From NCBI RefSeq assembly GCF_004010325.2, contig NZ_SADR02000039.1, forward strand, positions 8,687 to 41,831: 33,145 nucleotides of DNA, read 5' to 3'. The first letter of the stretch is position 1. The number at the start of each line of letters is the position of its first letter. Origin of the DNA: Mesorhizobium sp. M00.F.Ca.ET.216.01.1.1. Lineage in GTDB: Bacteria > Pseudomonadota > Alphaproteobacteria > Rhizobiales > Rhizobiaceae. Made by a program: the position numbers and the translations under genes. Below, piece after piece: positions 25,387-33,087 of this stretch. The notes beneath the pieces are model-generated. The model did no database searches. It worked only from the letters and a program-made list of their open reading frames with translations, and was not told the DNA's origin.

Positions 25387-25884
25387 ATGAAGTCGAAACC
25401 CGATCCCGTGCAACTCGACAGTTGGGACGTCCGGATTCTCTCCGAAATTCAGGCAGACGGTCGGATTTCAAAAAGTGAGCTTGCAAAACGAGTTCATCTT
25501 TCGGCATCGGCCTGTTCGGAGCGGCTCCGAGCACTCAAGGCCGCAGGGATTATTGAGGGATTCTATGCGCGACTGAGTCCTGCCCTCATTGGCGGCATGA
25601 TCTTTGTGATGGTAGAGGTCGTGCTGGATCGTCATCGTCTTGAGGACCAACGACACTTCGAAACTGCAATCCAAGAGATTCCGGAAATCCTGGACTGCTG
25701 GGCAATTGGGGGGCGCGTCGATTATCTGATGCGGGTCGCATCTCGTTCTATGGCCGCCTATCAGGATTTCATGGAGGGACTGCTGCAGGCAGGCTTAGGG
25801 ATTGATCAATACTATAGCCTTGTCGTTACGAAACCAGTGAAGTCCAATTCACCGATACCCTTGTCCGCCCTGAGGCAACGGTAA
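25387..25884 (+). CDS. Lrp/AsnC-family transcriptional regulator (second type)
   Basis: 165 aa. Winged helix-turn-helix at residues 9-58: LDSWDVRILSEIQADGRISK, then LSASACSERLRALKAAGII as recognition segment. The RAM domain follows with FVMVEVVLDRHRLED and EILDCWAIGGRVDYLMRV. It is clearly different in sequence from the AsnC protein at 19422. It is followed directly by a decayed copy of the class III aminotransferase 5' end, so it was probably once the neighbour and regulator of that gene. The ribosome site is weak. Confidence 0.9.
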   Translation: MKSKPDPVQLDSWDVRILSEIQADGRISKSELAKRVHLSASACSERLRALKAAGIIEGFYARLSPALIGGMIFVMVEVVLDRHRLEDQRHFETAIQEIPEILDCWAIGGRVDYLMRVASRSMAAYQDFMEGLLQAGLGIDQYYSLVVTKPVKSNSPIPLSALRQR

Positions 25885-25910
25885 AACCGAAAAGCTTAAG
25901 TTTCAACGGC

Positions 25911-26195
25911 GTTTGGCACGGATCCCGTAGATTCGTCGGCAAAAAGCACCCATTCCGACGAAACTCAAGGGACATTTGCGGTATACTAATTCCTGGAAAA
26001 AGGTGGCCGAGCGCTATCCGCCAGTTGATGGCGAGGAAGGACGATGCGCTTGAGCAATCTGGAACCGATCAATTCCAGGAGACGGATCGAAGCAGCCATC
26101 GGACGCACTTGGCCAGCACGGTTGCGGCGAGAAGCCAAACCGGATCGTGCCTGGTGGAGGAGGCGTCCATATCTGAGATGCGAAGTGCCGAAAAG
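25911..26195 (+). pseudogene. Diverged 5' fragment of the class III aminotransferase gene with its leader
   Basis: The leader (cgatcccg-type start, acgaaactcaagggacattt, then cggtatactaattcctgg) parallels 29560-29650. From ATG 26044 the bases follow the gene at 29694: MRLSNLEPINSRRR against MRSSNLGTEQLQEK, with indels. The tract caaaccggatc and the tatatctg end can be aligned. Homology covers about the first 48 codons only. The copies have diverged considerably, so this duplication is old. It places AsnC, fragment, TIR cassette and intact gene in order. Confidence 0.75.
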
Positions 26196-26693
26196 TGCAT
26201 CTACAGCTATCTCAAGGGGGGAACCTTCGCCCTGGATTGGCGATCGGGGGCGATTGAGCTTAGTCGCGGTCAGCGCATCCGTGTAGGGGGCGAAATCTAC
26301 AGCGAGGAATTGGCAAGCCGACGGGTAGCGGGAGTGCAAGCTGGCCCGCTCGGCCTTGGCGAGCAAACCGGCCCTCGACGCCTGCGGATATTCGGAGATC
26401 GCTCCATCTCCTTTCTACGTCGTAAGTTCGTTGCTGTTCGAGATTAGGAGATTGTCTGTCCTGTTTGACATTGCTGGTCTCCGCAGCCTTCTGAGCGAGG
26501 AGCATCGCTGAGCCGCGGTCGCGTAGGTGGGTGACAAGGCCGGTCACGCCCGCCAGCCGAGTGGTCTTCGAGAAGGGTGGAGGTTGCGCTACCGGCTGGA
26601 GAGAATGGTGCCAGTTTTCACAAGACAAGGGGTCGCTTAATCGAATGGGCGTCTAGTTCATAGATTGCGAACAGATCATGGGGGATTTGAATA
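26196..26693. other. Spacer before the TIR cassette, origin unclear
   Basis: About 500 bp. Open frames on both strands (plus to 26447, minus 26260-26628) have no recognised family features. The sequence is probably broken older DNA. gggggat at 26680-26686 serves as ribosome site for the TIR gene start. No inverted repeats typical of an insertion-sequence end were found. Confidence 0.4.
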
Positions 26694-27296
26694 GTGCTAC
26701 TGACCGAGGCAGAGCTGAAAAAAGTTGCGAATGCCAGTCGAGGACATAGAGCCGCATCGATCGTTCTAAAGGAAGAGATGGCCGCAGCTACAGCCAGATC
26801 GTCATTCGACGTTTTTCTGTCACATTCGTTCAAGGACGCAGAGATCGTTCTCGGTGTGAAGCGAATTTTTGAGGAGCTTGGGTTCACTGCTTATGTAGAT
26901 TGGATCGAAGATTCACAATTGGACCGCACAAAGGTCTCCTCTGCCACTGCCGAGTTGCTGCGGACCCGTATGAGGCAGTCAAAGACGCTAATCTATGTGC
27001 ATTCAAACAATTCTCCAGGATCCAGATAGATGCCTTGGGAGCTTGGCTTTTTCGATGGCTTTCGGACCGCGGTAGCAGTTCTCCCCGTGGCAAAAAATTC
27101 TTCGGAAACATTCTGTGGGCAAGAATTTTTGGGCCTATACCCGTACATCGATGGGACCGGACCTGCAATCCTGTTTATAAACAGAGGGACCGCGTCTAGC
27201 TCAAGACTAGGCTCTGTAAGCTCGACTGCAAACGTTACGTTTGCCAAATCATGGCTTAAAGAATTTGCTGGCACAAATAGAGGTGCTCTGAAGTGA
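26694..27296 (+). pseudogene. TIR-domain protein gene interrupted by an amber codon
   Basis: Begins at GTG 26694 after gggggat. Residues 39-45, DVFLSHS, start a TIR domain; FEELGFTAYVDW and KTLIYVHSNNSPGSR follow. The frame is then closed by TAG at 27027-27029 and reopens without frame change as MPWELGFFDG, where TIR relatives normally have Trp before the Met (SRWMPWELG). A single TGG-to-TAG change explains the break. The E of PWELG is the likely catalytic glutamate of TIR NADases, so the stop falls just before the active site. Bacterial TIR proteins hydrolyse NAD or make cyclic ADP-ribose signals in anti-phage defence. The stop overlaps the next gene start (GTGA). Readthrough is conceivable, but inactivation is likelier. 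Confidence 0.85.
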
Positions 27297-27996
27297 AATA
27301 TCCTGGACTTTATAATAGCGCCGACATGGCGTCTAACGAGCAGCAGGCGACATTTCTTAGCCTGATCCGGGCAGAGTACGTTATTCTTTTTTCGGCCTCT
27401 GTTCTCTCTTTGGATTTGTGGCCATCAAAGGCCTATTTCGGTGTGTATGCTGCGGTGTTTCTTTGCTCAATGGGAATCCTCATTTTCCGGTCGGTCACAA
27501 AGCCCGAGCAGGTCTGGTATCAAGCTAGAGCTTTGGCAGAGTCAGTAAAGACATTGACCTGGCGCTTTGCGATGCGAGCACAGCCGTTCGATGACACGCG
27601 TGCGGCCGACGCTAGAGCTGATTTTCGCAAGCTCATGGAAGGTATCCTTGATAGCAATCGAAGGGACTCCCCGCTAAAAGAGCGAAAAGAGCTATATCTG
27701 CAGACACGAATTTGCGAGCAACGTAAGTGGTACGAGAAGAAAGCGCGCTCGAACAGAGATCCGCAAAAATTTGGATGGGCCTTGGTGTGATTGCTTACGC
27801 TCTGGGGTTCTCGTTCATCGTGGTACGCATCGCTGACCCAGCGATACCAGGCTGGCCGCCAGCTCACGAGATCGGATTGACTGCCGACCTTATTACGGAC
27901 GCCATCTCGGATGAGGCATTCTCCGCGGCGGTGAACGAAGCCGAACTGGCTTTCTCAAGGGAGCACACCCAGTGGGTTGCTCGTCAAAACAACTAA
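27293..27996 (+). pseudogene. SLATT/DUF4231-type membrane protein gene, frameshifted
   Basis: GTG 27293 overlaps the TIR stop. The first frame gives two membrane segments (YVILFSASVLSLDLW and AYFGVYAAVFLCSMGILIF) and the family block WYQARALAESVKTLTWRFAM. It ends early at 27790. The continuation lies in another frame: KIWMGLGVIAYALGFSFIVV, then AHEIGL and AELAFSREHTQWVARQNN, the expected C-terminus. An extra GA at about 27755 (aacagagatcc) accounts for the shift. Between IADPAIPGW and AHEIGL a membrane segment and the region usual in relatives seem missing, a second lesion. SLATT proteins are thought to form membrane-damaging effectors of conflict systems. Confidence 0.8.
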
Positions 27997-28005
27997 GAGA
28001 CAACA

Positions 28006-28513
28006 ATGGCATACAGCGATCCGATCTATGTAATATTTGACGGCGATGAAGACGCTTGGGCATACCGCTTTATGAAAGGGTGGAATGCCAGCGAGAATGT
28101 GAGTTTTGAATTCGCGAACGCTCACGATCTGGACAATATGACGAGCCGAGCACAGGACGAAGATTATGTTAAACGCAATCTTCGCAACAGAATGAATGGA
28201 TCGAGCCAGGTACTTGTCCTGATCGGTGAGAAAACGAAAAACCTTTTTCGCTTCGTGCGCTGGGAAATGGAATTGGCCCTTGATCTAGGTCTGCCGATAA
28301 TCGCAGCAAACCTTAACGGCTCGCGACAACTAGATGCGAGCTGTCCGCCCATCATCAGGGACAAATGTGTTGTGCCACGTGCCGTTCAAGATGAAGGCTA
28401 TCAAGCACGCGCTTGCCCATTGGCCTAACGAGTTTCATCGGCTTTCAAACGCTCAGCGTGCCAATGGCGCCAGGAGCTATGGCGAAACCACGTATCGGAA
28501 TCTCGGGTTATAA
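28006..28513 (+). pseudogene. MTH538/ThsB-like TIR protein gene, frameshifted near the 3' end
   Basis: Starts 9 nt after the SLATT gene. The product IYVIFDGDEDAWAYRFMKGW, then QVLVLIGEKTKNLFRFVRWE, fits the MTH538 TIR-like (DUF1863) family, which includes the Thoeris sensor ThsB. The frame ends at 28428 with an unrelated tail after DKCVV. Removing one C from the CC at 28375-28376 restores HVPFKMKAIKHALAHWP and a further 26 residues ending NLGL at TAA 28511-28513. This resembles the C-terminus of the family. Only about the last 45 residues are affected, so partial function cannot be excluded. Confidence 0.8.
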
Positions 28514-28949
28514 TAACCCACCTAAAGTACTTAGCCGCAGGACATCCTCGCCATCCACTGGCGGCGACTAACCTTGCAGCGTTCACCGGCGCGTTCCGAG
28601 CTTGCCGAGCCGCTGATAATCCGTGGAGACGTCCCATTTGCTGAGTTTGGCTGAAGGGTGCAGGTCATGAGCGCAACCATTAGGAGGAGCCCTGCTCGAA
28701 GCATGAGATCGAGTGATCACGTCGGGCGAGGGGCGCTGGTTTCGAGAGGAAAAGGAGCGGCTGCTCGACGTTTGAGGCTTGAGCCAGCGTTTCAAGACTG
28801 CACGATTGGCCAGCATTGATGGAGGCAGCTTTTCAGGCGGCGCAAAGAGTTCTGTCGGTTCGCCCGCGTCCCGCGAGCCGCAGCTCGGCTCGCCCTGCGC
28901 AGCAACCACGAATTTGCGATCGCAAGAAGGGCAACACACTGACGACAGA
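28514..28949. other. Spacer between the TIR cassette and IS66 debris
   Basis: About 430 bp. No supportable gene: the plus-strand frames here are broken and the minus-strand frame 28583-28939 has no recognised domain. Probably eroded mobile-element DNA, given the IS66 fragment that follows. Confidence 0.4.
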
Positions 28950-29400
28950 ACTTGGCGGCGCTGGTCGGCTGCGAATCAAGATGTCGATGGCGAGGCGCTC
29001 TCGCCGCGCGTCTTTGCCGGGCCGAACCTGCTGGCTGTTCCTTTGAGAAGTCTGCCGAGCACCAGCCGCTGCACCGCCAAAGCGATCGCTATGCGCGAGG
29101 GCACGACCTCAGCCTCTCAGCGCTGGCCAACCAGGTTGGGGCCTGTGCCGCGGCACGGAACCCGCCGCCTGCTGATCGAGGCGAATGTGATTTTCCCCTG
29201 ATCACCTGCGTTACCACCCTGGGGAAGGGCAAGACCGATCCGGACCATCAGAATGTAAGGGATGACCGGCGTTCGGCGGAACATGGCCGGCGGCGCTCTA
29301 TCGTGCCTCGCGCTGGGCTATGCCAAAGGCTCCGCGCCAGCGCCCGTCGCTCACCCGCCCAGCAGGGCACAACCCACGCCGGAAACGAACTCAAAACTGG
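28950..29400 (+). mobile_element. IS66-family transposase (TnpC) remnant
   Basis: In one frame FEKSAEHQPLHRQSDRYARG followed by DLSLSALANQVGACAA reproduces the IS66 TnpC stretch of type FEKxxxHQPLNRQxERYAREG and LSLSTLADQVGA. After a frameshift, LGKGKTDPDHQNVRDDRRS matches the later LAKGKTDTGRxWxYVRDDRP block. The N- and C-terminal parts, TnpA and TnpB are not recognisable, and no terminal repeats are visible. It is a dead fragment. Confidence 0.72.
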
Positions 29401-29693
29401 ATAGAAACTGGGGGCAACGTCACCCGCTAATCGGGCACTATGCTGGGCGCATACGTGTCGTAAGCTGTTCGTGTTTGCAGTACGCGCCCTGACGTCGCAA
29501 AATCAGTGAGATCCAATTCAACGCTCCTGCGAAGGTGGCGCCTTAGTTTTCACGGCAATTCGGGCCGATCCCGCGAATTCCGCGGCGAATAACCTGCATT
29601 CCCGAGAAACTCGAGAGACGTTTCCGGTATGCTATTTGCTAAACAGGTGGCTGGCCGAGTGCCCTCCGCCAATCTATCGCGAGGAGAGGGACG
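29401..29693. other. Promoter region of the class III aminotransferase
   Basis: About 290 bp. From 29553 on it parallels 25911-26043, the leader of the decayed copy, including gagaaactcgagagacgttt and cggtatgctattt. Conservation of this leader between two otherwise diverged copies suggests promoter or operator content. gaggagaggg at 29680-29689 is the ribosome site. Confidence 0.4.
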
Positions 29694-31100
29694 ATGCGCT
29701 CGAGCAATCTGGGAACCGAGCAACTCCAGGAGAAGGATCGAAGCTTCGTCTTTCATCCGTCTACACATTTGGCCAAGCACAGTCGCGGAGAGACGCCAAA
29801 CCGGATCATGGCCGGAGCGGACGGCGTCTATATCTGGGACACCGAAGGCCGACGGAGCCTCGACGGTTTCGGAGGGCTCTACTGCGTCAACATGGGATAC
29901 GGGTGCACGGAGATCGCCGAGGCCATTGCCAGGCAAGCACGCGAATTGCCGTTCGCGCACGTCTATGCCAGCCAAGGTACGGAGCCGGTCGCCCTGTTGG
30001 CAGAGGCCGTGGTCGAGTATTTCGGTCAGAACATGCGAAGGGTCTATTTCGGCCTCTCCGGTTCCGATGCTAACGAAACCAACATCAAGCTGGTCTGGTA
30101 CTATAATAACATTCTTGGCCGGCCCGAAAAGAAAAAGATCATCTCGCGAAATCGCGGCTATCACGGGTCTGGATTGGTCACGGGTAGCCTAACTGGCCTT
30201 CCCTTCTTTCACAATTTCTTCGACCTGCCTCTGGATTTGGTGCGCCATACAACCACGCCGCACTATTACCGCCAGGCGCGTATCGAGGAGAGCGAGGAAG
30301 CGTTCTCCCGGCGCTGTGCCGATGAGCTTGAAGCCTTGATCCTGGCCGAAGGACCGGAAACGGTTGCAGCTTTTATCGGAGAGCCGGTACTTGGGACAGG
30401 AGGTATTGTGCCGCCCCCCAAAGGGTACTGGACGTCCATTCAAGCGGTGCTCGACAAATACGATATCCTTTTAATCGCCGATGAAGTGGTCTGCGGCTTC
30501 GCGCGAACCGGCGAGAAGTTCGGTTCCCACCTGTATAACATGCGTCCGGATTTCGTGACCATCGCAAAGGGTTTGAGTTCCGCCTACCTCCCCATCTCCG
30601 GGTCAATCATTGGCGACCGTGTCTGGTCGGTTTTGGAACAAGGAACTGAGAAGCACGGCGCACTCGGCCACGGCTGGACATATTCGGGGCACACGCTTTG
30701 TGCCGCAGCCGCGCTCGCCAATATTCGACTGCTTAAAGAAAAAAATATTTTGGAGCATGTCCGCGATGTTGGACCGTATTGGCAAGACCGGATGAAGGCC
30801 GAGCTGGCGGGGCATCCCATCGTTGGTGAAGTTCGCGGAGTGGGTATCCTGTCGGCCGTAGAGATGATGCGGGACCCAAAACAAAGGATACCATTCGAAC
30901 CCGACCTTCAGGTCGGGGTGCGCACTGCAGCTGCTCTGTTTGAGAATGGTGTCATCGGACGGGCCATGCCGCATGGCGACATCCTCGGTTATGCACCCCC
31001 CCTGATCATTACCCGAAAAGAGATCGACATCATTGTCGACGCGACGGTAAAGTCGGTCGATACCACCTATCGCGCGCTGAAGGCCGAGGGTGCCGTATGA
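29694..31100 (+). CDS. Class III PLP aminotransferase (omega-amino acid:pyruvate type)
   Basis: 468 aa, fold type I, class III (omega-aminotransferases for GABA, beta-alanine, putrescine). FVFHPSTHLAKHSRGE at the N-terminus is typical of the rhizobial/pseudomonad pyruvate-using subgroup. Landmarks are FGLSGSDANETNIKLVWYYN (119-138), RGYHGSG, the PLP-ring aspartate D263 in LIADEVVCGFARTG, and the Schiff-base lysine K292 in TIAKGLSSAYLPISG. ATG 29694 has gaggagaggg just upstream. It is separated from its presumed regulator (AsnC at 25387) by the TIR cassette. With the aldehyde dehydrogenase at 21901 it could turn GABA or another omega-amino acid into a dicarboxylate; the amino donor is not proven. 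Confidence 0.9.
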   Translation: MRSSNLGTEQLQEKDRSFVFHPSTHLAKHSRGETPNRIMAGADGVYIWDTEGRRSLDGFGGLYCVNMGYGCTEIAEAIARQARELPFAHVYASQGTEPVALLAEAVVEYFGQNMRRVYFGLSGSDANETNIKLVWYYNNILGRPEKKKIISRNRGYHGSGLVTGSLTGLPFFHNFFDLPLDLVRHTTTPHYYRQARIEESEEAFSRRCADELEALILAEGPETVAAFIGEPVLGTGGIVPPPKGYWTSIQAVLDKYDILLIADEVVCGFARTGEKFGSHLYNMRPDFVTIAKGLSSAYLPISGSIIGDRVWSVLEQGTEKHGALGHGWTYSGHTLCAAAALANIRLLKEKNILEHVRDVGPYWQDRMKAELAGHPIVGEVRGVGILSAVEMMRDPKQRIPFEPDLQVGVRTAAALFENGVIGRAMPHGDILGYAPPLIITRKEIDIIVDATVKSVDTTYRALKAEGAV

Positions 31101-31286
31101 TTTTGCGATCGCGAAGGAGCGAGTCCGGAGGCAGGCATGTCCCTGCGCGCTACTGCGCCGAGCAGACCCAAAACTGTTGAATTCCAGATATCTGATCTTG
31201 AGCATGCTCCGGACTATTTCAGTCACGAACCGAATCAGTTCTGCCGCCGCTGTCCTGTTGCCCAACGACCAGGACCTCTGTGCGGC

Positions 31287-31329
31287 GCGCCCTGCGGGTG
31301 TACCTCCCCGCCGGCAGGGCGCCCTTTTT
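31287..31329 (+). terminator. Rho-independent terminator
   Basis: A perfect 9-bp GC-rich stem, GCGCCCTGC (31287-31295) with GCAGGGCGC (31314-31322), is followed by ccttttt. It lies 186 nt after the aminotransferase stop and probably ends its transcript. Confidence 0.8.
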
Positions 31330-31386
31330 GACCCACGTAATCAGAATCATTATGGCCCGTCCGGAATCGAGGGTCTGGTAAAGGTC

Positions 31387-31408
31387 ATCTGCACGTTCCG
31401 ATGCAGAT
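31387..31408. promoter_or_regulatory. Perfect inverted repeat, possible LuxR/TraR-type operator
   Basis: ATCTGCA and TGCAGAT arms separated by 8 bp (cgttccga). TCTGCAC and TGCAGA are the half-site letters of the tra box bound by TraR, though here in everted order and with a spacer. It is 620 bp upstream of the TraR-like gene. Binding is inference. Confidence 0.35.
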
Positions 31409-32029
31409 TGAGCTTAGACTCGCCCTTTACATCATTGCAGCGGGCCACGGTCGCCGGTTCCAAAGGCGGCAACGCCGAAGATATCTTCCTTCACATCACA
31501 AAGAGCAGAATAATCATTGCGGTGAATTTTATCACGTCATGTATATAAAAGGACGATACTCACACGCCATCCCGTTCACAAGGAAAAGGCATTTTAACAT
31601 TGTTGAGACGATTTGCCTATCAAAGAAAAGAAAGCATCGCAACACTTCGTTCCGGATCATGGCGCCCTGGGTGGGGGATGAGCGGCTATCCGAATTGTTA
31701 TGCTCGTGCCGACCCAAATTCCTGCAAAAGCTGGGTCAATGATGGCTTTTGGTCAGCGCAGGATGATTTCTCCTGATTTGGACGGTGCAGGGGCGGTCAT
31801 GATTTAATGCATGGAGATTCTCTGATTGAGCTGTTGAAAGATCATGAGGCGTCTGCCAGACACCCATCGGGCGAGCCCAGCATGATTGGGATGACCGGCG
31901 AAGATCGAAAGTGTGGCAGCATTCTGGAGCCTGGTCAGCCCAGCGACGCCCGCGAAGTCAATCGCGTTTGTCGGGACATACACGACGCAGCCGGAAGGCG
32001 TGCAGAAAGAGGAAGAATCGAGCGCGACG

Positions 32030-32767
32030 ATGACGAGGGACATGCCACTTGTTTTCGAGACATTCCTTGAAAGACTGTCACAGAGTATCGATGAGGCAGA
32101 TTTCCGGGATGCCATGGCTGAGGCGGCCGGACGACTTGACCTAATCTCCTTTGCGTACCTCTCCTTGCCAGCACGGCCTTCCGGCAAACCGAGGCTAATT
32201 TCGAACTATCCACCCCGCTGGACCAGACAGTATCTCGAAAATCAGTATGAGAAACTCGATCCTGTGGTCTTGCGTGCTCGAAATGGCGGCTGCCCGTTTC
32301 ACTGGGGATCGAATTTGGGAGGCGATAAAATGTCGCCGGCTCAACAGCAGCTATTCGATGAGGCGGCTCAATTCAGCATCTGCTGCGGTTTGACGATCCC
32401 AATTGTCGATCTCCGCGGCCGCATCGCTGCGGTTACTTTTGCCGCCGATGAGCCTCGTCCAGTATTTCTTCGGGTCGCTGAGCGGTACGAACAAGCTCTT
32501 CAGCTGATGGCGGCCTGCTTTCATCGTTGCGTTCGCCGCAAACTGCCGAGCGATCGAACAGTGGATGGGATTTCGCTGACATCCCGCGAATATGAGTGCC
32601 TGCGGTGGGCAGCGCGGGGTAATTCAGCCTGGGTGACCGGCCGCATCTTGGGCATCAAGCCACGCACGATCGCTTTTCATTTGGACAATGCCAAGAAGAA
32701 GCTAGGCGTGCGAACCCAAAATCAGGCTATAGCCCTTTTGGGGTCCGAAGGGTCCTCAATTCTCTGA
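32030..32767 (+). CDS. TraR/LuxR-family autoinducer-binding transcriptional regulator (no synthase gene adjacent)
   Basis: 245 aa from ATG 32030 (ATG 32042 is an equally possible start; gaggg lies just before it). The N-terminal half is an acyl-homoserine-lactone-binding domain: W64 in PPRW, Y68 in RQYLENQY, D77-P78 in KLDPVV and W92 in PFHW match the conserved ligand-contact residues of TraR/LuxR. The C-terminal GerE-type helix-turn-helix reads LTSREYECLRWAARG, then RTIAFHLDNAKKKLGV. The longer frame back to 31913 adds no domain. No luxI-type synthase is present in the window, so it may be a solo receptor or pair with a distant synthase. Such regulators control plasmid or island transfer in rhizobia. 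Confidence 0.88.
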   Translation: MTRDMPLVFETFLERLSQSIDEADFRDAMAEAAGRLDLISFAYLSLPARPSGKPRLISNYPPRWTRQYLENQYEKLDPVVLRARNGGCPFHWGSNLGGDKMSPAQQQLFDEAAQFSICCGLTIPIVDLRGRIAAVTFAADEPRPVFLRVAERYEQALQLMAACFHRCVRRKLPSDRTVDGISLTSREYECLRWAARGNSAWVTGRILGIKPRTIAFHLDNAKKKLGVRTQNQAIALLGSEGSSIL

Positions 32768-33087
32768 GAAGCTTTTTGATCCGGTTGTGCTCGGTCCATT
32801 CGATCGCGCGGTTTGTATCGAGCGTTGACGGATGCCGAGATCTTCTGTTCCGCCGGCTCGGTCAGGGCGATGCAGCCGTATTCTTCCAGTCCGCGCCGGT
32901 GATCTTGTCGACCGTGAACTATCCGCAAGCCATTGATCTGGCATGTTGATTGAGGCGGATAGCGGCTTTGGAATTGCAGGATTTGCGGTTTATGAGCGCT
33001 GTTTTCCTGCAATTCGGTTTTGCGATTCCCTTGTGCTGCGGAGCGTGATTCACTCGGTTCGGCGGCGGCGAATCGAGGGGACGGCGA
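32768..33087. other. Spacer between the LuxR-type gene and the insertion sequence
   Basis: About 320 bp, no supportable gene. Minus-strand frames (32722-33012, 32756-32944) have no recognised domains. The left end of the insertion sequence probably lies in the last 50 bp (around gtgattcactcggtt), but its inverted repeat cannot be confirmed because the right end is outside the window. Confidence 0.4.

Larger units (their letters stand above)
31101..32029. other. Long non-coding region between aminotransferase and LuxR-type gene
   Basis: About 930 bp. It contains the terminator at 31287-31329 and an inverted repeat at 31387-31408. The remaining plus-strand frames (31090-31548, 31401-31742, 31807-32070) have no ribosome sites or domains. 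The sequence is AT-richer around 31500-31650 (gtatataaaagg at 31550), where a promoter for the regulator could lie. Confidence 0.5.

Noticed and set aside
31913..32029. Upstream extension of the LuxR-type gene (39 more codons)
   Set aside because: The added residues belong to no domain and lack a ribosome site; the family N-terminus fits 32030 or 32042.
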